Shown here: piece by piece, positions 34,146-45,529 of the stretch
Layout: the number at the start of each line of letters is the position of its first letter
Position numbering within the stretch: the stretch's first letter is position 1
Assembly (NCBI GenBank): GCA_963920635.1
Contig: OY987301.1
Coordinates: forward strand, 13,174,501 to 13,238,500
Origin: Pseudeuparius sepicola
Taxonomy: Eukaryota; Arthropoda; Insecta; Coleoptera; Anthribidae
Direction of reading: 5' to 3'
DNA length: 64,000 nt
Made by a program: the position numbers and the translations under genes
Notes under the pieces: model-generated
Told to the model about the DNA's origin: nothing
Databases searched by the model: none
What the model saw: only the letters and a program-made list of their open reading frames with translations

Positions 34146-37139
34146 TTTTACTTGTCATTTATGCATGAATTAAATAATTACGATTTCCTTGGTGATTATT
34201 AAAGAAATGCTAACAAATTATTTAGTACACTGTATTATTTATTATTCGTTGTTTCAGGTAAGAAGCCTGTTTTAATCGGCAGCTTGGCCCTACAAATCTG
34301 AGGATGGTAATTAATTTTATGAGACTAGCCAGTTAAAATAATATATGGGTTGGCGGTTAATCCAAAATATTCCATATATTATACTATTATACCTAATAGT
34401 TGTCTCGCTTTATTAACGATTGGGTTGGATTATTCTTTATGACCTACGATTTACGCATTTTGTGTTATTGGGGAATGGGCTTGTTTTATTCAGAAAAATA
34501 AATTTATAGATTTTTTTGTATTTTTTTCATAAATTATTATAGACGTATGGTCTTTTTCACACTATTTTATAAGTGCATCGTCATCAAATAGGGAATTATA
34601 GGTAGAATTTTCAGTTTCTTCTTTATCATCTAGTTGTAAATGACTGCACAAGTAGTTTACGCCAATCCCTGATGAAATATCTTTGCAACCTCATCATGTC
34701 GGTCCTTCTATTGCGTTTATTAGAACATCTTACATTCTCCTGTTATTCCCTTGCTTGTTTCTAAAATTTGGCACTCGTATCTGCACTTATCGATAAGTAC
34801 ATCTTGATTCCCCCCCCCCTCTAAAATCCCTCCCAAAAAGGCCGAGGCCTGCTCATTACCAGGGCAATAAGCTCCCCACAAATCGAATCCCCTCATGATA
34901 TATCGATCGCTGATGCCCGAAGACCCAGAAACGAAACATTCCCACGATCCCGCTAATATGGGTTTCCCCTAATGGACGCTCAGGATCCGATATCGTTCCG
35001 TTCCCCCTTTTTGTGAATATCATCTTTAATTTCGGATGGTGGCGGCCAAGCGGCTGCCGGCGAACTTCTACTTAAGCGTTTTCTACACAGGGCGATCCAG
35101 ATTTGACAGCATAAAATATTTGCATAACTTTTCTGCGCTGCTTCAAATTTAAATCGAATATCCAAGTTTTATTAGCAAATTATTCTGCAGTATTTTTCAA
35201 GATGAAATCGATATAATTTGTACGCGGTTTTCACCACATAACCAACAGGAAGAAACGTAGCAGGAGAGGCTTGCTTACATTTATATTTCATCTTGGGGAT
35301 GGTCAAAAATGAAACCACGTATTCTTGGAGTCAAAATAAGGGCACTTCTTCATACATTTTTTTCTCCTACGGGCCATCGTTTTTTATATAACTTGGCGTG
35401 TCACATGATCGGATGGGTCGTCAAACTTAAGGTTGATGAAGCATCTGGGGCCTCCAGTTGCGGAGATACAGGATGTTATTAAAATTAATTAGTTCAGAAA
35501 CATATGAATACCTTGTATAATCGCATTTTTTAAACTTGTTTTGAGTGGTGAATCCAATGGTTAACAAAAAGTATCTCTTAGTATTTTTTTCATATTAGCA
35601 GCCGTTTCTTAATTATTTTCAAGTATGTAATATTGTGTAAATATTATTATAATATTATTGCCCTGTGCTAAGCAAGCAGTAAAACATAAAGCAACTGTTT
35701 GAATCGGGTAATGAAAATAGTCTCGACTCTGTCCCTTTGTGCATATGCACGTCCATGACAAACTAAGGTGCCTATGTTAATTTTTAATAAGCTAACTCCA
35801 GCCGTTGTTTTGCCAAACAATGGAACTAATATTCCAGTTCCTATCCAAACACACAACCGAGTTTGGTATGTGGAGAAAATTAGCGTAGGGAATTCCTACT
35901 TCCACTGTATGTATTCTAATCATTATATTATCGTGATTGAGGTTCCAAAAACAATAGTTGAATAGCTACAAAATAATGTTGTAGAAATTACCAGAATGAT
36001 GTAGGTTATAGCATGCTATATGCATGGGTTTAATCTCTCCAACTTGAGCAAAGCTTTATAATATTTTAATCCGTTAAATATTTAGCAGTCCGATAAACGT
36101 CAAACCCTTATCAAAAGGGCCGTTTATTTGGGGTGTCCACAGTCTCAAAATCCATTCGATACCTAAACCCAACATTCCGGGCATGAATATATTACTTGGG
36201 CCAATAAGTTAGCACAACTTAATATTTCGTAGTTTGGTAATAGCACGTCATCTGATCCAAATGGTATCAGGTGTGGGGAAAATTAAACCTACATTTCGGG
36301 ATAATATTAACTTTTTGTATACGAAAATTTTAAAAACTCAGTTACCCTCTCTGATATGTTCCTTTGAAATTTTAAGACCATATAATTGTCCTTAGGCCAT
36401 TTTTAAATTTCAATATGGGCCCGTCGCTTTGATATTGTAATATGTCGTTGCCAGTGCCCATAAGGAAATGTTTCTTTGTCAGTTTGTCACAACACGTAAA
36501 CTACAGGGTGATTAAATAAACAAACGTCTAGTACCACTACAACAGCGAAAACTATTGCCAGTTTTCTCTATAAACTAAGAAAGATACAGAGTGTTAGAGT
36601 TTTAAAAAATATGTGAATTTTACTGAACATTTGCCAAACTAGTACTTAGTACATTTATTATAATTTATTATCATTTAATATCTATTAAACATCATCATAT
36701 TTTTAAAAAGCCAATATTGTGGAAGTTTAACTAATTTTGATTCTTTATTACCTAACTTATTACATAAGTAGGTTATTATTTTAATGCAGTAAATAAGAAT
36801 TTGTCAACCTAATTCGTGCCAATTCTTTGTGCTTTTTTATTATTACGTACGTTATTACTTAGTTCACCAAGAATTTCCACTTATTCAAAACATTAAAATT
36901 TTGAAAATATTTTTCTCGAAAACTAATAAGAGGTTTCCTAAAAATATATTTGCAAAAGTTGTTGCATTTCGTGAGTTAGGTACCTGGTTAAAATGTTGGC
37001 ACATATGGGACACCCGTATAGTATACTAATAAACTTTATGTGTACAAGGATTCGATTCAAAGAAATTATTTTTATTTTGTTCTCTCCCTTAAACGGGCTG
37101 TAACGTTGTTGTTTCGAGCCATTTCCGGGACACCATGTA
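34146..37139. other. Gene-free spacer with a CpG-containing patch
   Basis: 34780-35130 is a comparatively GC/CpG-rich unique patch that includes the palindrome ACTTATCGATAAGT with a DREF-type TATCGATA (34788-34795) and a C-run. The rest is AT-rich. Small open frames (35668-35856, 35768-35965 and 36829-37168) overlap on both strands and have no domain. Confidence 0.45.
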
Positions 37140-37284
37140 TACAGTGCCCGCCAAAAAGTCTGCACCATGGGAAAAATTTTTAGTAAATAACTTACGGAAA
37201 ATTTGTTTGCGGCATCAGGTTTTGCTTACTCTAGAACCAAAATTTACATAATCAAATGTTGTGACGTAGTCTCTTTTATATGTC

Positions 37285-37723
37285 AAATTTGACAGTAATT
37301 AAAAAATGTCCGAAAATAGGGTTTATTTAACCGAATTTCGAAAAAAAAAATATTTTTCTTCGCAATTTTATACCCCTGTGCAAAATGTCAAGAGCCTACT
37401 ACGATTTTCATATTTTGCCCTTTATTGGATATTATTGGACACAATATTTTAAATTTTCTAGATATTTCTGATCAGATCAGCATGGCAGAAATATTTGTGT
37501 GTTTCTACAACCATTTACTATGGAACGAAGTTTGTAAATCGAATTTATGTGTTTATCTGTAAAAATGAGATCAGTTTTGCACCAAGCGTGCTTCTTCAAC
37601 AAGCCCTCATTTTAATTTTTTTGCAAAAAAAGGAAAAGAAGGATATTTAGACCGTAAACTAAGTATTGTGCAGTATGTATTCAGTCAATGAGTGTTATAA
37701 ATTACATAGGATCGACTTTTATG
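37285..37723 (+). repeat. Direct repeat, left copy (about 439 bp)
   Basis: Repeated at 38290-38726 with a modest number of differences, including an indel in the A/T-run part near 37340. Confidence 0.9.
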
Positions 37724-37724
37724 T

Positions 37725-38289
37725 TCTTCCTAAATACAACTCGTGGTGTATGCCTAATAATCAGATAATACCTTTCGTTAATTTATTAACTCATTATAAT
37801 CCCGCATTGCTAAGAAAATACCACTCCTAGTCTGCGCAGTCGTGGTATTTTCAGCTTTGGGAATATAATTCGTAAAATCAACAAAAGGCATTGTCGCGAT
37901 AATAGGTACACCACTTGTTATATTACCCCTAATAATGTACCTAAATCCATGGAAGGAGCACAGCCGACTCTAGGAGAAGCCCTGAAGTTGAGAAAGCTGG
38001 CAACATGGCTTGCGGGTCTGCGCGGCGTGGCCTGTCACTCCCTGTCAGTTGATTTTACAAGAAATTTATCAGAATTAAATTTGTGTAGTGCGGGTAGTGC
38101 TGTCGTCACCAGATTGCTACGACGAGGCAGTGTGTCCCTGGGTGGAAACAGACAGCCCGAAGTGCAGGCGACAGCTTTTTTATAAATTTGTTTTGTTTGT
38201 GCAAAAGTTTATAAAAGTTCGAAGTGAAGAATCGTTCCTTTACAATTTCAAGCCTCAAGATGCCGAGAACCGTCGAGGGAAGCTAGAAC
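37725..38289 (+). repeat. 565-bp duplicated segment, copy 1
   Basis: Same length as 40256-40820 and apparently identical except one T/C (37907 against 40438). Contains an 11-bp-stem hairpin (GAAAATACCAC with GTGGTATTTTC) and an open frame of 78 codons starting MEGAQPTLGEALKLRKLATW, which I do not recognise. Near its end a short ATG frame reads MPRTVEGS then stops. No target duplication or inverted ends are visible. Confidence 0.93.
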
Positions 38290-38726
38290 AAATTTGACAT
38301 TAATTAAAAAATGTTCGAAAATAGGGTTTATTTAACCGAATTTCGAAAAAAGTCATAAGAAAAATATGTTTTTTTTTTCGCAATTTTATACTCCTGTGCA
38401 AAATTTCAAGAGCCTACTACGATTTTCATATTTTGCCCTTTATTGGATATTATTGGACATAATATTTTAAATTTTCAGATCAGCATGGCAGAAATATTTG
38501 TGTGTTTCTACAACCATTTACTATGGAACGAAGTTTGTAAATCGAATTTATGTGTTTATCTGTAAAAATGAGATCAGTTTTGCACCAAGCGTGCTTCTTC
38601 AACAAGCCCTCATTTTAATTTTTTTGCAAAAAAAGGAAAAGAAGGATATTTAGACCGTAAACTAAGTATTGTGCAGTATGTATTCAGTCAATGAGTGTTA
38701 TAAATTACATAGGATCGACTTTTATG
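38290..38726 (+). repeat. Direct repeat, right copy (about 437 bp)
   Basis: Second copy of 37285-37723; the sequence after it (GATTAACAAGTACGG) differs from that after copy 1. Confidence 0.9.
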
Positions 38727-38849
38727 GATTAACAAGTACGGAAAAGGGCAACAAATGGCAAAATATGGAAATCGTAGTATTCTCCTTAAGTTATTTACTA
38801 AAAATTTTTCCCATTCCCATATGGTGCAGACTTTTTGGCGGGCACTGTA

Positions 38850-39280
38850 TAACCTTGTACTTCAAACCACTGCCGCGCCGACACTCCAAAATTTCATCTA
38901 ATAAATATCATAAATCACCGCCTCAGGGTGGCTCTTAGGATACGGCGGGTTGTTAAATGTTGGGGCATGCCTTTCCGAGGAAAAAATCAAATATGTTATC
39001 CTCGTATCTCCGGAAACGGCCTTCAGGATGGAAACATATTGTCGAGCGAACCGTTTAAATTATTATATAGGCCTTTTATAAAGGGGGGTGTCATCCCTCC
39101 ATACCTGAAAGGGGACAATGCCGCTGACCCCCCCCAAGGTGAAATAAGGATGGAGTGGCTTTCCATCGACGGGGGAGTTTGTTTGGAGATTTGCCAACGC
39201 GGAATAAACGGCTCTGATACGTAGTAACGTCGGGTTTTTACGAGAAAAATGCGTCACGTTTACTGTAAATATAGGGGTCT
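38850..39280. other. Gene-free CpG-containing unique patch
   Basis: 38930-39235 has mixed composition and G- and C-runs unlike its AT-rich surroundings. Frames on both strands overlap; none is recognisable. Confidence 0.4.
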
Positions 39281-39288
39281 GTTTCTAC

Positions 39289-39813
39289 CAGGGACTCTTT
39301 AAAATAAGGGGACCCAGCATTATACTTTCCAAAGTGAGGCCTATTCTTTCCTCATTCTAATGGTATCAGTGATGCCAAGTATGCCATTTTATTGGAGAAT
39401 CTATGAATATAACAGGTACTTTGATTGTTAGTAAAAATTAATAATGGTTTCCATGATTTCTAAAAATTAGACTTGACAATGTTGTGTCTAAAGAATATGG
39501 CAACTGTCAAATGAAACAAATTTATTGTATAGTTGAAATTCTTAAATTGACACATCTGAGTATCTGGAAGTTAGAAAACTTAAAACTTGTGAATTATGAT
39601 GGGAAATTTTTTGCCTCCTTTAGAATCTATGGCACTGGCATGTCACATAAAACCTGATGGCAGTTGGACACTGACACATATAACATAACCTTGTATCAGC
39701 CCACTTATGTGGTCTCCTTGGAGTTTACAGAAAACAAACTTCCCCTCAAGGCTTCACTTTTCCTATGTGATAGACTGTGAAATGCTAGGTCCCCTTATTT
39801 TAAAGAGTCCCTG
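39289..39813 (+). mobile_element. Non-autonomous hAT element (CAGGGACTC ends), short copy
   Basis: Ends CAGGGACTCTTTAAAATAAG and, read inward on the right, the same 20 bases are flanked by identical 8-bp duplications GTTTCTAC (39281-39288 and 39814-39821). Same family as 6572-7527, inverted relative to it, and without that copy's central insertion. Confidence 0.95.
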
Positions 39814-40054
39814 GTTTCTACCATTGTCACTTGGATTGTTCCACGTAACAGAAAAATCGTTTTGCTATACGATCAAATACTTGTTGTCATCCGTACCAAA
39901 ATTGGTTTGTTCAACATAAGCGGGATTTTCAGAAACTCTCGGAAACTTGATTTTGCGCAGTTTCATTTTTATAGGTATATATAAACATATAATCAGTACA
40001 AATTATTTAGGTAATTAAATTTAAATGCGGCTAGTAAAGTAAATTTTAGATGGA

Positions 40055-40126
40055 AGCACAATGGTCTCGTGGCATGATTCTCGCTTTGGGCGCGAGAGGT
40101 TCCGGGTTCAAATCCCGGTTGTGGCA
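40055..40126 (+). tRNA. tRNA-Pro (anticodon TGG), acceptor stem imperfect
   Basis: The anticodon arm CTCGC-TTTGGGC-GCGAG gives TGG. The T-arm CCGGGTTCAAATCCCGG is perfect and doubles as the B box. The A box TGGTCTCGTGG departs from consensus at one base. Pairing AGCACAA (40055-40061) with TTGTGGC (40119-40125) leaves the two outermost acceptor pairs mismatched (A-C and G-G). A T-run at 40129-40134 would terminate RNA polymerase III. It is transcribable by its signals, but the damaged acceptor tip suggests a pseudogene or a recently mutated copy. Confidence 0.8.
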
Positions 40127-40255
40127 ACTTTTTTATTATTTTTTAAATCACATTGTGGAAAAACAAAATATTTATAATTTTTATACCTAGTTAATTTATT
40201 TAATAAGATTGGTCTAAACATCAAAATAATTAAATGATTTGCAGTTGTTAAATTC

Positions 40256-40820
40256 TCTTCCTAAATACAACTCGTGGTGTATGCCTAATAATCAGATAAT
40301 ACCTTTCGTTAATTTATTAACTCATTATAATCCCGCATTGCTAAGAAAATACCACTCCTAGTCTGCGCAGTCGTGGTATTTTCAGCTTTGGGAATATAAT
40401 TCGTAAAATCAACAAAAGGCATTGTCGCGATAATAGGCACACCACTTGTTATATTACCCCTAATAATGTACCTAAATCCATGGAAGGAGCACAGCCGACT
40501 CTAGGAGAAGCCCTGAAGTTGAGAAAGCTGGCAACATGGCTTGCGGGTCTGCGCGGCGTGGCCTGTCACTCCCTGTCAGTTGATTTTACAAGAAATTTAT
40601 CAGAATTAAATTTGTGTAGTGCGGGTAGTGCTGTCGTCACCAGATTGCTACGACGAGGCAGTGTGTCCCTGGGTGGAAACAGACAGCCCGAAGTGCAGGC
40701 GACAGCTTTTTTATAAATTTGTTTTGTTTGTGCAAAAGTTTATAAAAGTTCGAAGTGAAGAATCGTTCCTTTACAATTTCAAGCCTCAAGATGCCGAGAA
40801 CCGTCGAGGGAAGCTAGAAC
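40256..40820 (+). repeat. 565-bp duplicated segment, copy 2
   Basis: Starts 130 bp after the tRNA-Pro. Near-identical to 37725-38289, in the same orientation, 2531 bp away. Flanking sequence is unrelated to that of copy 1 on both sides. Confidence 0.93.
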
Positions 40821-41696
40821 TTAGCTATATAGCTGGATGTAAGTCAAATCGTAATAATAACTTGAAGTGGCTAGGTTTTCTTTGCTGGACAAACGGTCAA
40901 CTTGTATTCATTTTGGGCTTTCCCAAGGACGAAAATTAAATAATAAAATGATTAAGTTCCAATTGCATAGGCAAACTAAAGTACCCTTTAAAAAGGGAGC
41001 TTTCTAACAATCCAACCATTGTTTAGTATGGTTGCAAAAGTCAAAAGATAATTTAGTTGAATGTATCATGAAATTGACCCTAACTGCCATTTCAGTCAGA
41101 AGAGATTACTCTCCTTCACAACATGCTCTGTTCTCTTGTTTGTATTTTGATGAAAATTTAACCATAAGGGAAGATAGATCATTTGCCTGATGGCGCACTT
41201 TGCGAAAAATTCTCACAAAAATTCGACTTACAACAAAATGTAGTCCCCTCTATTTGCCCAAATGTACCATATTATTTGTCGAAAATGTACCTATCCACAC
41301 CAGGAATCGTACTTATTATAAATACTTATACTTCTGTGTATATTTTGTTACTTGTTACTGCTTTTATTGTCTGTTAAACAAATGTACCTACTTACTTAGG
41401 TACCCAATTATTGAAACAAAGTTCACAAATGTATTTAAATATAATTAAAAGGAGGGTTGAACATCTATTAGAAAAGATAAACTAAGCCAAAGTGCAGACT
41501 GCTCTCTATACGGCATAGACCCGTTGAACCGTCCCGCTGCGGCGTTGCCACATGTTTGCACAGGGCTTTTCTTAGAGTCGGCTGTGGAAGGAGGATACAG
41601 ATTTTATTCAAATGTTTTTAATCATTTTCTAGTTTTATCAAACAAACTGGTGTCTGGTGACTGGTGTCAGGTGTGGGATAAAATGAATAAATAATA
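40821..41696. other. Gene-free spacer with dispersed repeat E copy 1
   Basis: 41096-41215 matches 52447-52562 inverted (TCAGAAGAGATTACTCTCCT). No gene recognised. Confidence 0.6.
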
Positions 41697-42441
41697 AAGT
41701 TTAAGTAAATTATTTTGTATGATTAAAGAGACAGAACATGTTCCATAGTTGAAAGGAACCATGCATTGTTAAAACCGCATGCAAAAAATCCTGCTACACC
41801 AACTTTTAAACTTTAATTTTGGAGCAAAAACAAATTAATACAGATAAATTGTAATGTCTTACAAAATTCTTAGGACTCGATACTAAGTTAAGGTATAGGT
41901 ATTTTAATTTAGTTATTAGTTTTTATACAAAATTTTAAACTGCAATGTTTGGAAGTTTTCGGGTTTTTAGGTTTTTTAGAATCATTTTCTTTACTGCTTA
42001 TTCCGCATTTTGTGTCGAATCTCAAGTATTAATAACAGTCCTATAGAGATCACTTTAAAATACCTGTTTATGTTGGGTTCAAAATGGCTGCCAATTGTTC
42101 CCCTCTTGCACAGCATAGCTTTTACAGTATATGGTTTATTCACACATAAGATATGCGCTGTCTGAAGTAGCGTAGACAAAGCTAACATAGTTCAAATTTT
42201 GTATAAAAATTAACAACCAAATTAAAATACCTATACCTCAACTTAGTATCGAGTACTAGAATTGTAAAATATTTCGATTGATCTGTTATAATTTGTTTTT
42301 GCTCCAAAATTAATGTTTGAAAGTTGGTGTAGCAGGATTTTTTGCGGACGGTTTCAACGATGCTTCTGACTATCTGTGGCTCTTTTAATCTATGGAACAT
42401 GTTCTGTCTCTTTAAGCATACAAAATACTTTACTCGAACTT
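41697..42441. repeat. Fold-back element, about 745 bp
   Basis: Outer parts pair (AAAGAGACAGAACATGTTCC near 41725 with GGAACATGTTCTGTCTCTTT near 42397). Pairing continues inward past AGTTAAGGTATAGGTATTTT. The centre, near 41960-42180, is unique. The open frame at 42182-42472 is not a gene. Confidence 0.9.
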
Positions 42442-43351
42442 GAATAGAATAAGAATAATTGGAAAAATGCAAATGAAGGCAAAACTATTGATTTTAGGTA
42501 TGTAGTTGTTTAGACAAAATCGGCATACAATTTAGTAGGGAGTTCAATTTTAATACTATTTATAGGGCGTTCCATTTAAAAAATAATGATTTTTTGATAT
42601 TTTTTCATGAGAGAGTTGGACAGTAATCTTCATCCTGTATAATCAATATGAAAATGACTGCCTTCTTAGTAGCATATAACCTTCCAACTATAATAAAGCG
42701 TGGACAAAATTTTGCAACTGTCTTGAAGTTAGGGAGAATTTTAACAACTCCCGCAAATGTCAAAAATTTAAAAAAAGGTTGAATATCTCAGAAACTGTGA
42801 GATCTAAGTATGTAATGTATTAGACAAACTGACATTAAAATTTAGCAAGGAATCCGAACATGTGATAATATATAGGGTGTTCTATTTGAAATAAGGAAGT
42901 TGCCGGTACAACCGCAAGTTGCAGAAAGTTGAAAATATTTTAGTTCAAGTGGCCAGGTCCGATAACCTAAGTATACAATAAATTTTGAGATTTTTATTCC
43001 GTTCGGCTCTCCAGATACTTTTCACGCACTGGCGTACCTACTTTTGTTTGTTTATACCAAAATGAATTTAATCCCAATGCACCTTAGTACCTATATTACC
43101 TGTAACGTCTGCCCTATTTCCCCTGCAGCGAGAAATCCCGAGAAATTTCGGAACGAATCGCCCGGGGGAGCCGGACCAGCCGACAAATCGCAATTCTAGA
43201 GTGCGACGGTCAATTGTTTTGATAGTTGGCTGTAAATCAGGGGGGGCCGGCGACGGCGGCTGTCCCGCCTCGTCCAAAACTTGCCGAGTTAGATCGAGAC
43301 CGAAAGTTGTTTCCTACAGGAGTTTCCAACAGACTATTTCAGTCTCAGGTA
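42442..43351. other. Gene-free spacer; weak tandem similarity and a CpG-rich patch
   Basis: GGCGTTCCATTTAAAAAATA (42566) and GGTGTTCTATTTGAAATAAG (about 42886), with similar preceding text, suggest a diverged tandem repeat of about 320 bp. 43100-43320 is CpG- and GC-rich and unique here. Confidence 0.45.
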
Positions 43352-43646
43352 TACAGTGTGGTCATTTAAATGTGCAACATATGGGTATGGGATTTTTTTG
43401 TATAAATAATACAAATATTCCCGAAAGTTGGTGCATGTTCTAGACAGTGTGTGGTGCTTGCAAGCACTGCGAACATGTGAAAAAATAATGCTTGCAAGCG
43501 TTATATTTGGGTCGTCCACACTGCGCGTAGTGTTCGCAAGTTTTAAAGGTTCGGGTAGGGTTTCACGTGTATTCAGTTGGCCGAGAACTGCCGCCTCGGT
43601 GCCGTGTTAAAAATAAAAATATATTGTTAATATATATTTTTTAAAT

Positions 43647-43787
43647 ATGAGTGATACCGACGAAAACCTGGCCATAGCAAGTGCAGCATATATTGTGTTG
43701 CAAGAAAAAATAAGAAAGAAAAGGCGCCGTAGTTTTTGGGTCAGCGAGATTTTTAAAAAACGTGCTAACTGGTCGGACATACACTAA
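43647..43787 (+). pseudogene. N-terminal fragment of a Harbinger (HARBI1/ALP1-like) transposase
   Basis: A 46-residue frame, ATG to TAA. An acidic start (MSDTDENLAIASAAYIVL) is followed by a basic run, KKRRRSFWVSEIFKKRANWS (residues 24-43). HARBI1/ALP1-type transposases typically begin with an acidic/alanine-rich helix and then RRR(Y/F)WVRPxxxxR just before the nuclease domain. The match is short and is judged by eye. The nuclease domain with its DDE residues is absent, and the frame stops before the point where it would continue. An AT-rich stretch (43605-43645) lies upstream. The position inside the GCTTGCAAGC-bearing inverted repeats supports a transposon origin. Confidence 0.55.
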
Positions 43788-43789
43788 AC

Positions 43790-44059
43790 GCCCAACGCCA
43801 AACTGCGCAAAACCATTGTCTAGACTAGAGTCCGCAGTCCGCCACTGGGCAGACGCTGTCGCGCAGGGACGGACTCGCCCGGCGGGCTGGCGGGCGGAAC
43901 CCGCCCCGCCGCCCTTTCTTTTAATAACAGCGCCGCAATGCAAGGGCTGTGTTAAAATACAGAATCACAAAAATCGAAAAATTAAGACGTTTTTTAAGGA
44001 ATCCACACCTGAAGTTACTTTGACTCAAGAAGACAAATATCATATCGATGTATTCAAAT
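43790..44059. other. GC-rich interior of the Harbinger-like element
   Basis: 43800-43940 is strongly CpG- and GC-rich; overlapping frames on both strands have no domain. Probably element interior. Confidence 0.4.
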
Positions 44060-44336
44060 AAAAAGAACTTCAGTGCTGTACATAGGTACTATAATTTTTT
44101 GAAATCGGAAGAAATTTTATTAGACAAAAAAATAATCATAAGGAAGCGCCAGGCCATGAACCGACTGCGCCCGGCGTTGCTTAACTTTAACGATCTCTCT
44201 ACCTAGGTCAAGTTTGACCAGGCACGGCGCTTCCCAACAGAAACTCCGAAGTGCTGCCTGTTATGCAGCGTCCAAGAAAAACAGATTGATATTCAAACCT
44301 ACAATATTTATACTGAAAGATTGCGCTCCTATATAC
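44060..44336 (-). mobile_element. Repeat family A, copy A4 (partial)
   Basis: From GAACTTCAGTGC to GATTGCGCTCCTAT in the minus orientation. It is cut off where ATACAGAGTGTCTCACAT (a mariner-like end) begins. Confidence 0.85.
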
Positions 44337-44650
44337 AGAGTGTCTCACATAAGAGTGAAACAACCCTATAACTTCTTTAATTTTTAACCGACCAGAACGA
44401 AATTTTTACCAAAGGTAGATGGTACTGTTGCCTACTTATTTCCAAAATATTAGTTGCCTACTCCAAAGTCGAAGCCACCTGCGATGCCACAATCGAGGCT
44501 AAAAATCCGAAAGTCATATTAGGCATTTTTTTTCAAAAAATTTACTAGAAAAAGTTGTTCAGAATCGATTCAGAACCCTAAATCCAAAATTTTGTCAAAA
44601 TAAAAAAATATTAAATAAATAAAATTAAAGTAAAAATTAAAATTTAAAAA

Positions 44651-45085
44651 TAATAATAAAGGATCACCCGTCTATGAACCGACTACGCGCGGCGTTGCTT
44701 GACTTTGACGATTGCTGTACCTAGGTCAAGCATGACCAGACACGGCACTTACTGACAGAAAATCCAAACTGCTGCCTGTTGTGCAGCCTCCATGTAAAAT
44801 AGATTAATATTCAAACCTACTAAAATACTTATACTGAAAGATTGCACTGTTATAGGTAACAATTTCGCAATGTGTGCGAAAAGTTAAATGGGATTTATTG
44901 GCCGGGTTTTGAATATTTGGTCGCCTTTGACGGGCGATGGCTCCGCGTCTGACGTTTGATGTCTACATCTCTCCAAGGCTCCAAGGCCTACTGATTGAAA
45001 AAATCGTACAATAATGGGCTACTTCAGTGCCGATTTCTGAGCTTTTAATGACGATTTTGAGACACTTCACTGTCGATTTCAAGAA
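44651..45085 (-). mobile_element. Repeat family A, copy A5
   Basis: Minus-strand copy from GGATCACCCGTCTATGAACC to the CTTCACTGTCGATTTCAAG end. Lacks the palindromic terminus. 44337-44650 between A4 and A5 is AT-rich with no gene. Confidence 0.87.
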
Positions 45086-45529
45086 GAAAAGAAAAAGTGT
45101 TTTTTATTTATTTTTAGACATATTTTTTAAAAATATATTTTTTTTTTATTTTTTTTTATAGTTATATAAGACGAACTGATATAGGTATTTGCCTTTTTAA
45201 AGTGGGCGCCAGGCGCTGGCGCCGCTGGTGTCATAAGCCCGCCAATATTTTCGTACCCAGTCCGTCCCTGCTGTCGCGCTCAGAAATGCTTGCAAGCATC
45301 GCGAACGACGCAAACACCGCACACACGCCCAATCTGCCGTCCAAACTGCGCGCGCGAATCTCTTTGATGTACCGCTCTCGGAGAGACCGCCACACGCAAG
45401 ATTCGTAGATGCTTGCAAGCTTATGCAAACAGCGAAGCAACCGTCCAGATTAGGCGTTTGCGATGTTTGCGGTGTTCGCGTTCGCAGATGCTTGCAAGCG
45501 CCACACACTGTCTGGACGCGGCTTTAGGC

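Larger units (their letters stand above)
37142..38847. mobile_element. TA-flanked transposon (CAGTGCCCGCC ends) with internal duplication
   Basis: Ends CAGTGCCCGCCAAAAAGTCT and its inverted match are flanked by TA (37140-37141 and 38848-38849). The terminal repeat extends about 55 bp, with a 6-bp gap near the middle. Inside are two direct repeats (37285-37723 and 38290-38726) around a 565-bp segment. No transposase frame. Tc1/mariner-type by ends and TA (inference). Confidence 0.88.
43441..45516 (+). mobile_element. PIF/Harbinger-like element, degraded and interrupted
   Basis: Ends GACAGTGTGTGGTGCTTGCA (left) and GACAGTGTGTGGCGCTTGCA (right, read inward) lead into GCGAAC-rich subterminal DNA. 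The palindrome GCTTGCAAGC occurs five times (near 43457, 43489, 45287, 45411 and 45490). A short Harbinger-like coding remnant starts at 43647. Family A copies interrupt the body. The 3-bp target duplication expected for the superfamily could not be assigned. Confidence 0.65.

Noticed and set aside
37725..38289. 565-bp repeat as a Helitron (starts TC, CTAG near end)
   Set aside because: Flanks are not A and T as Helitron insertion requires, and the 3' end continues past CTAG in both copies.
37285..38726. Direct repeats as LTRs of a small LTR retrotransposon
   Set aside because: No TG...CA ends, no primer-binding site, no polypurine tract and no 4-6-bp flanking duplication.
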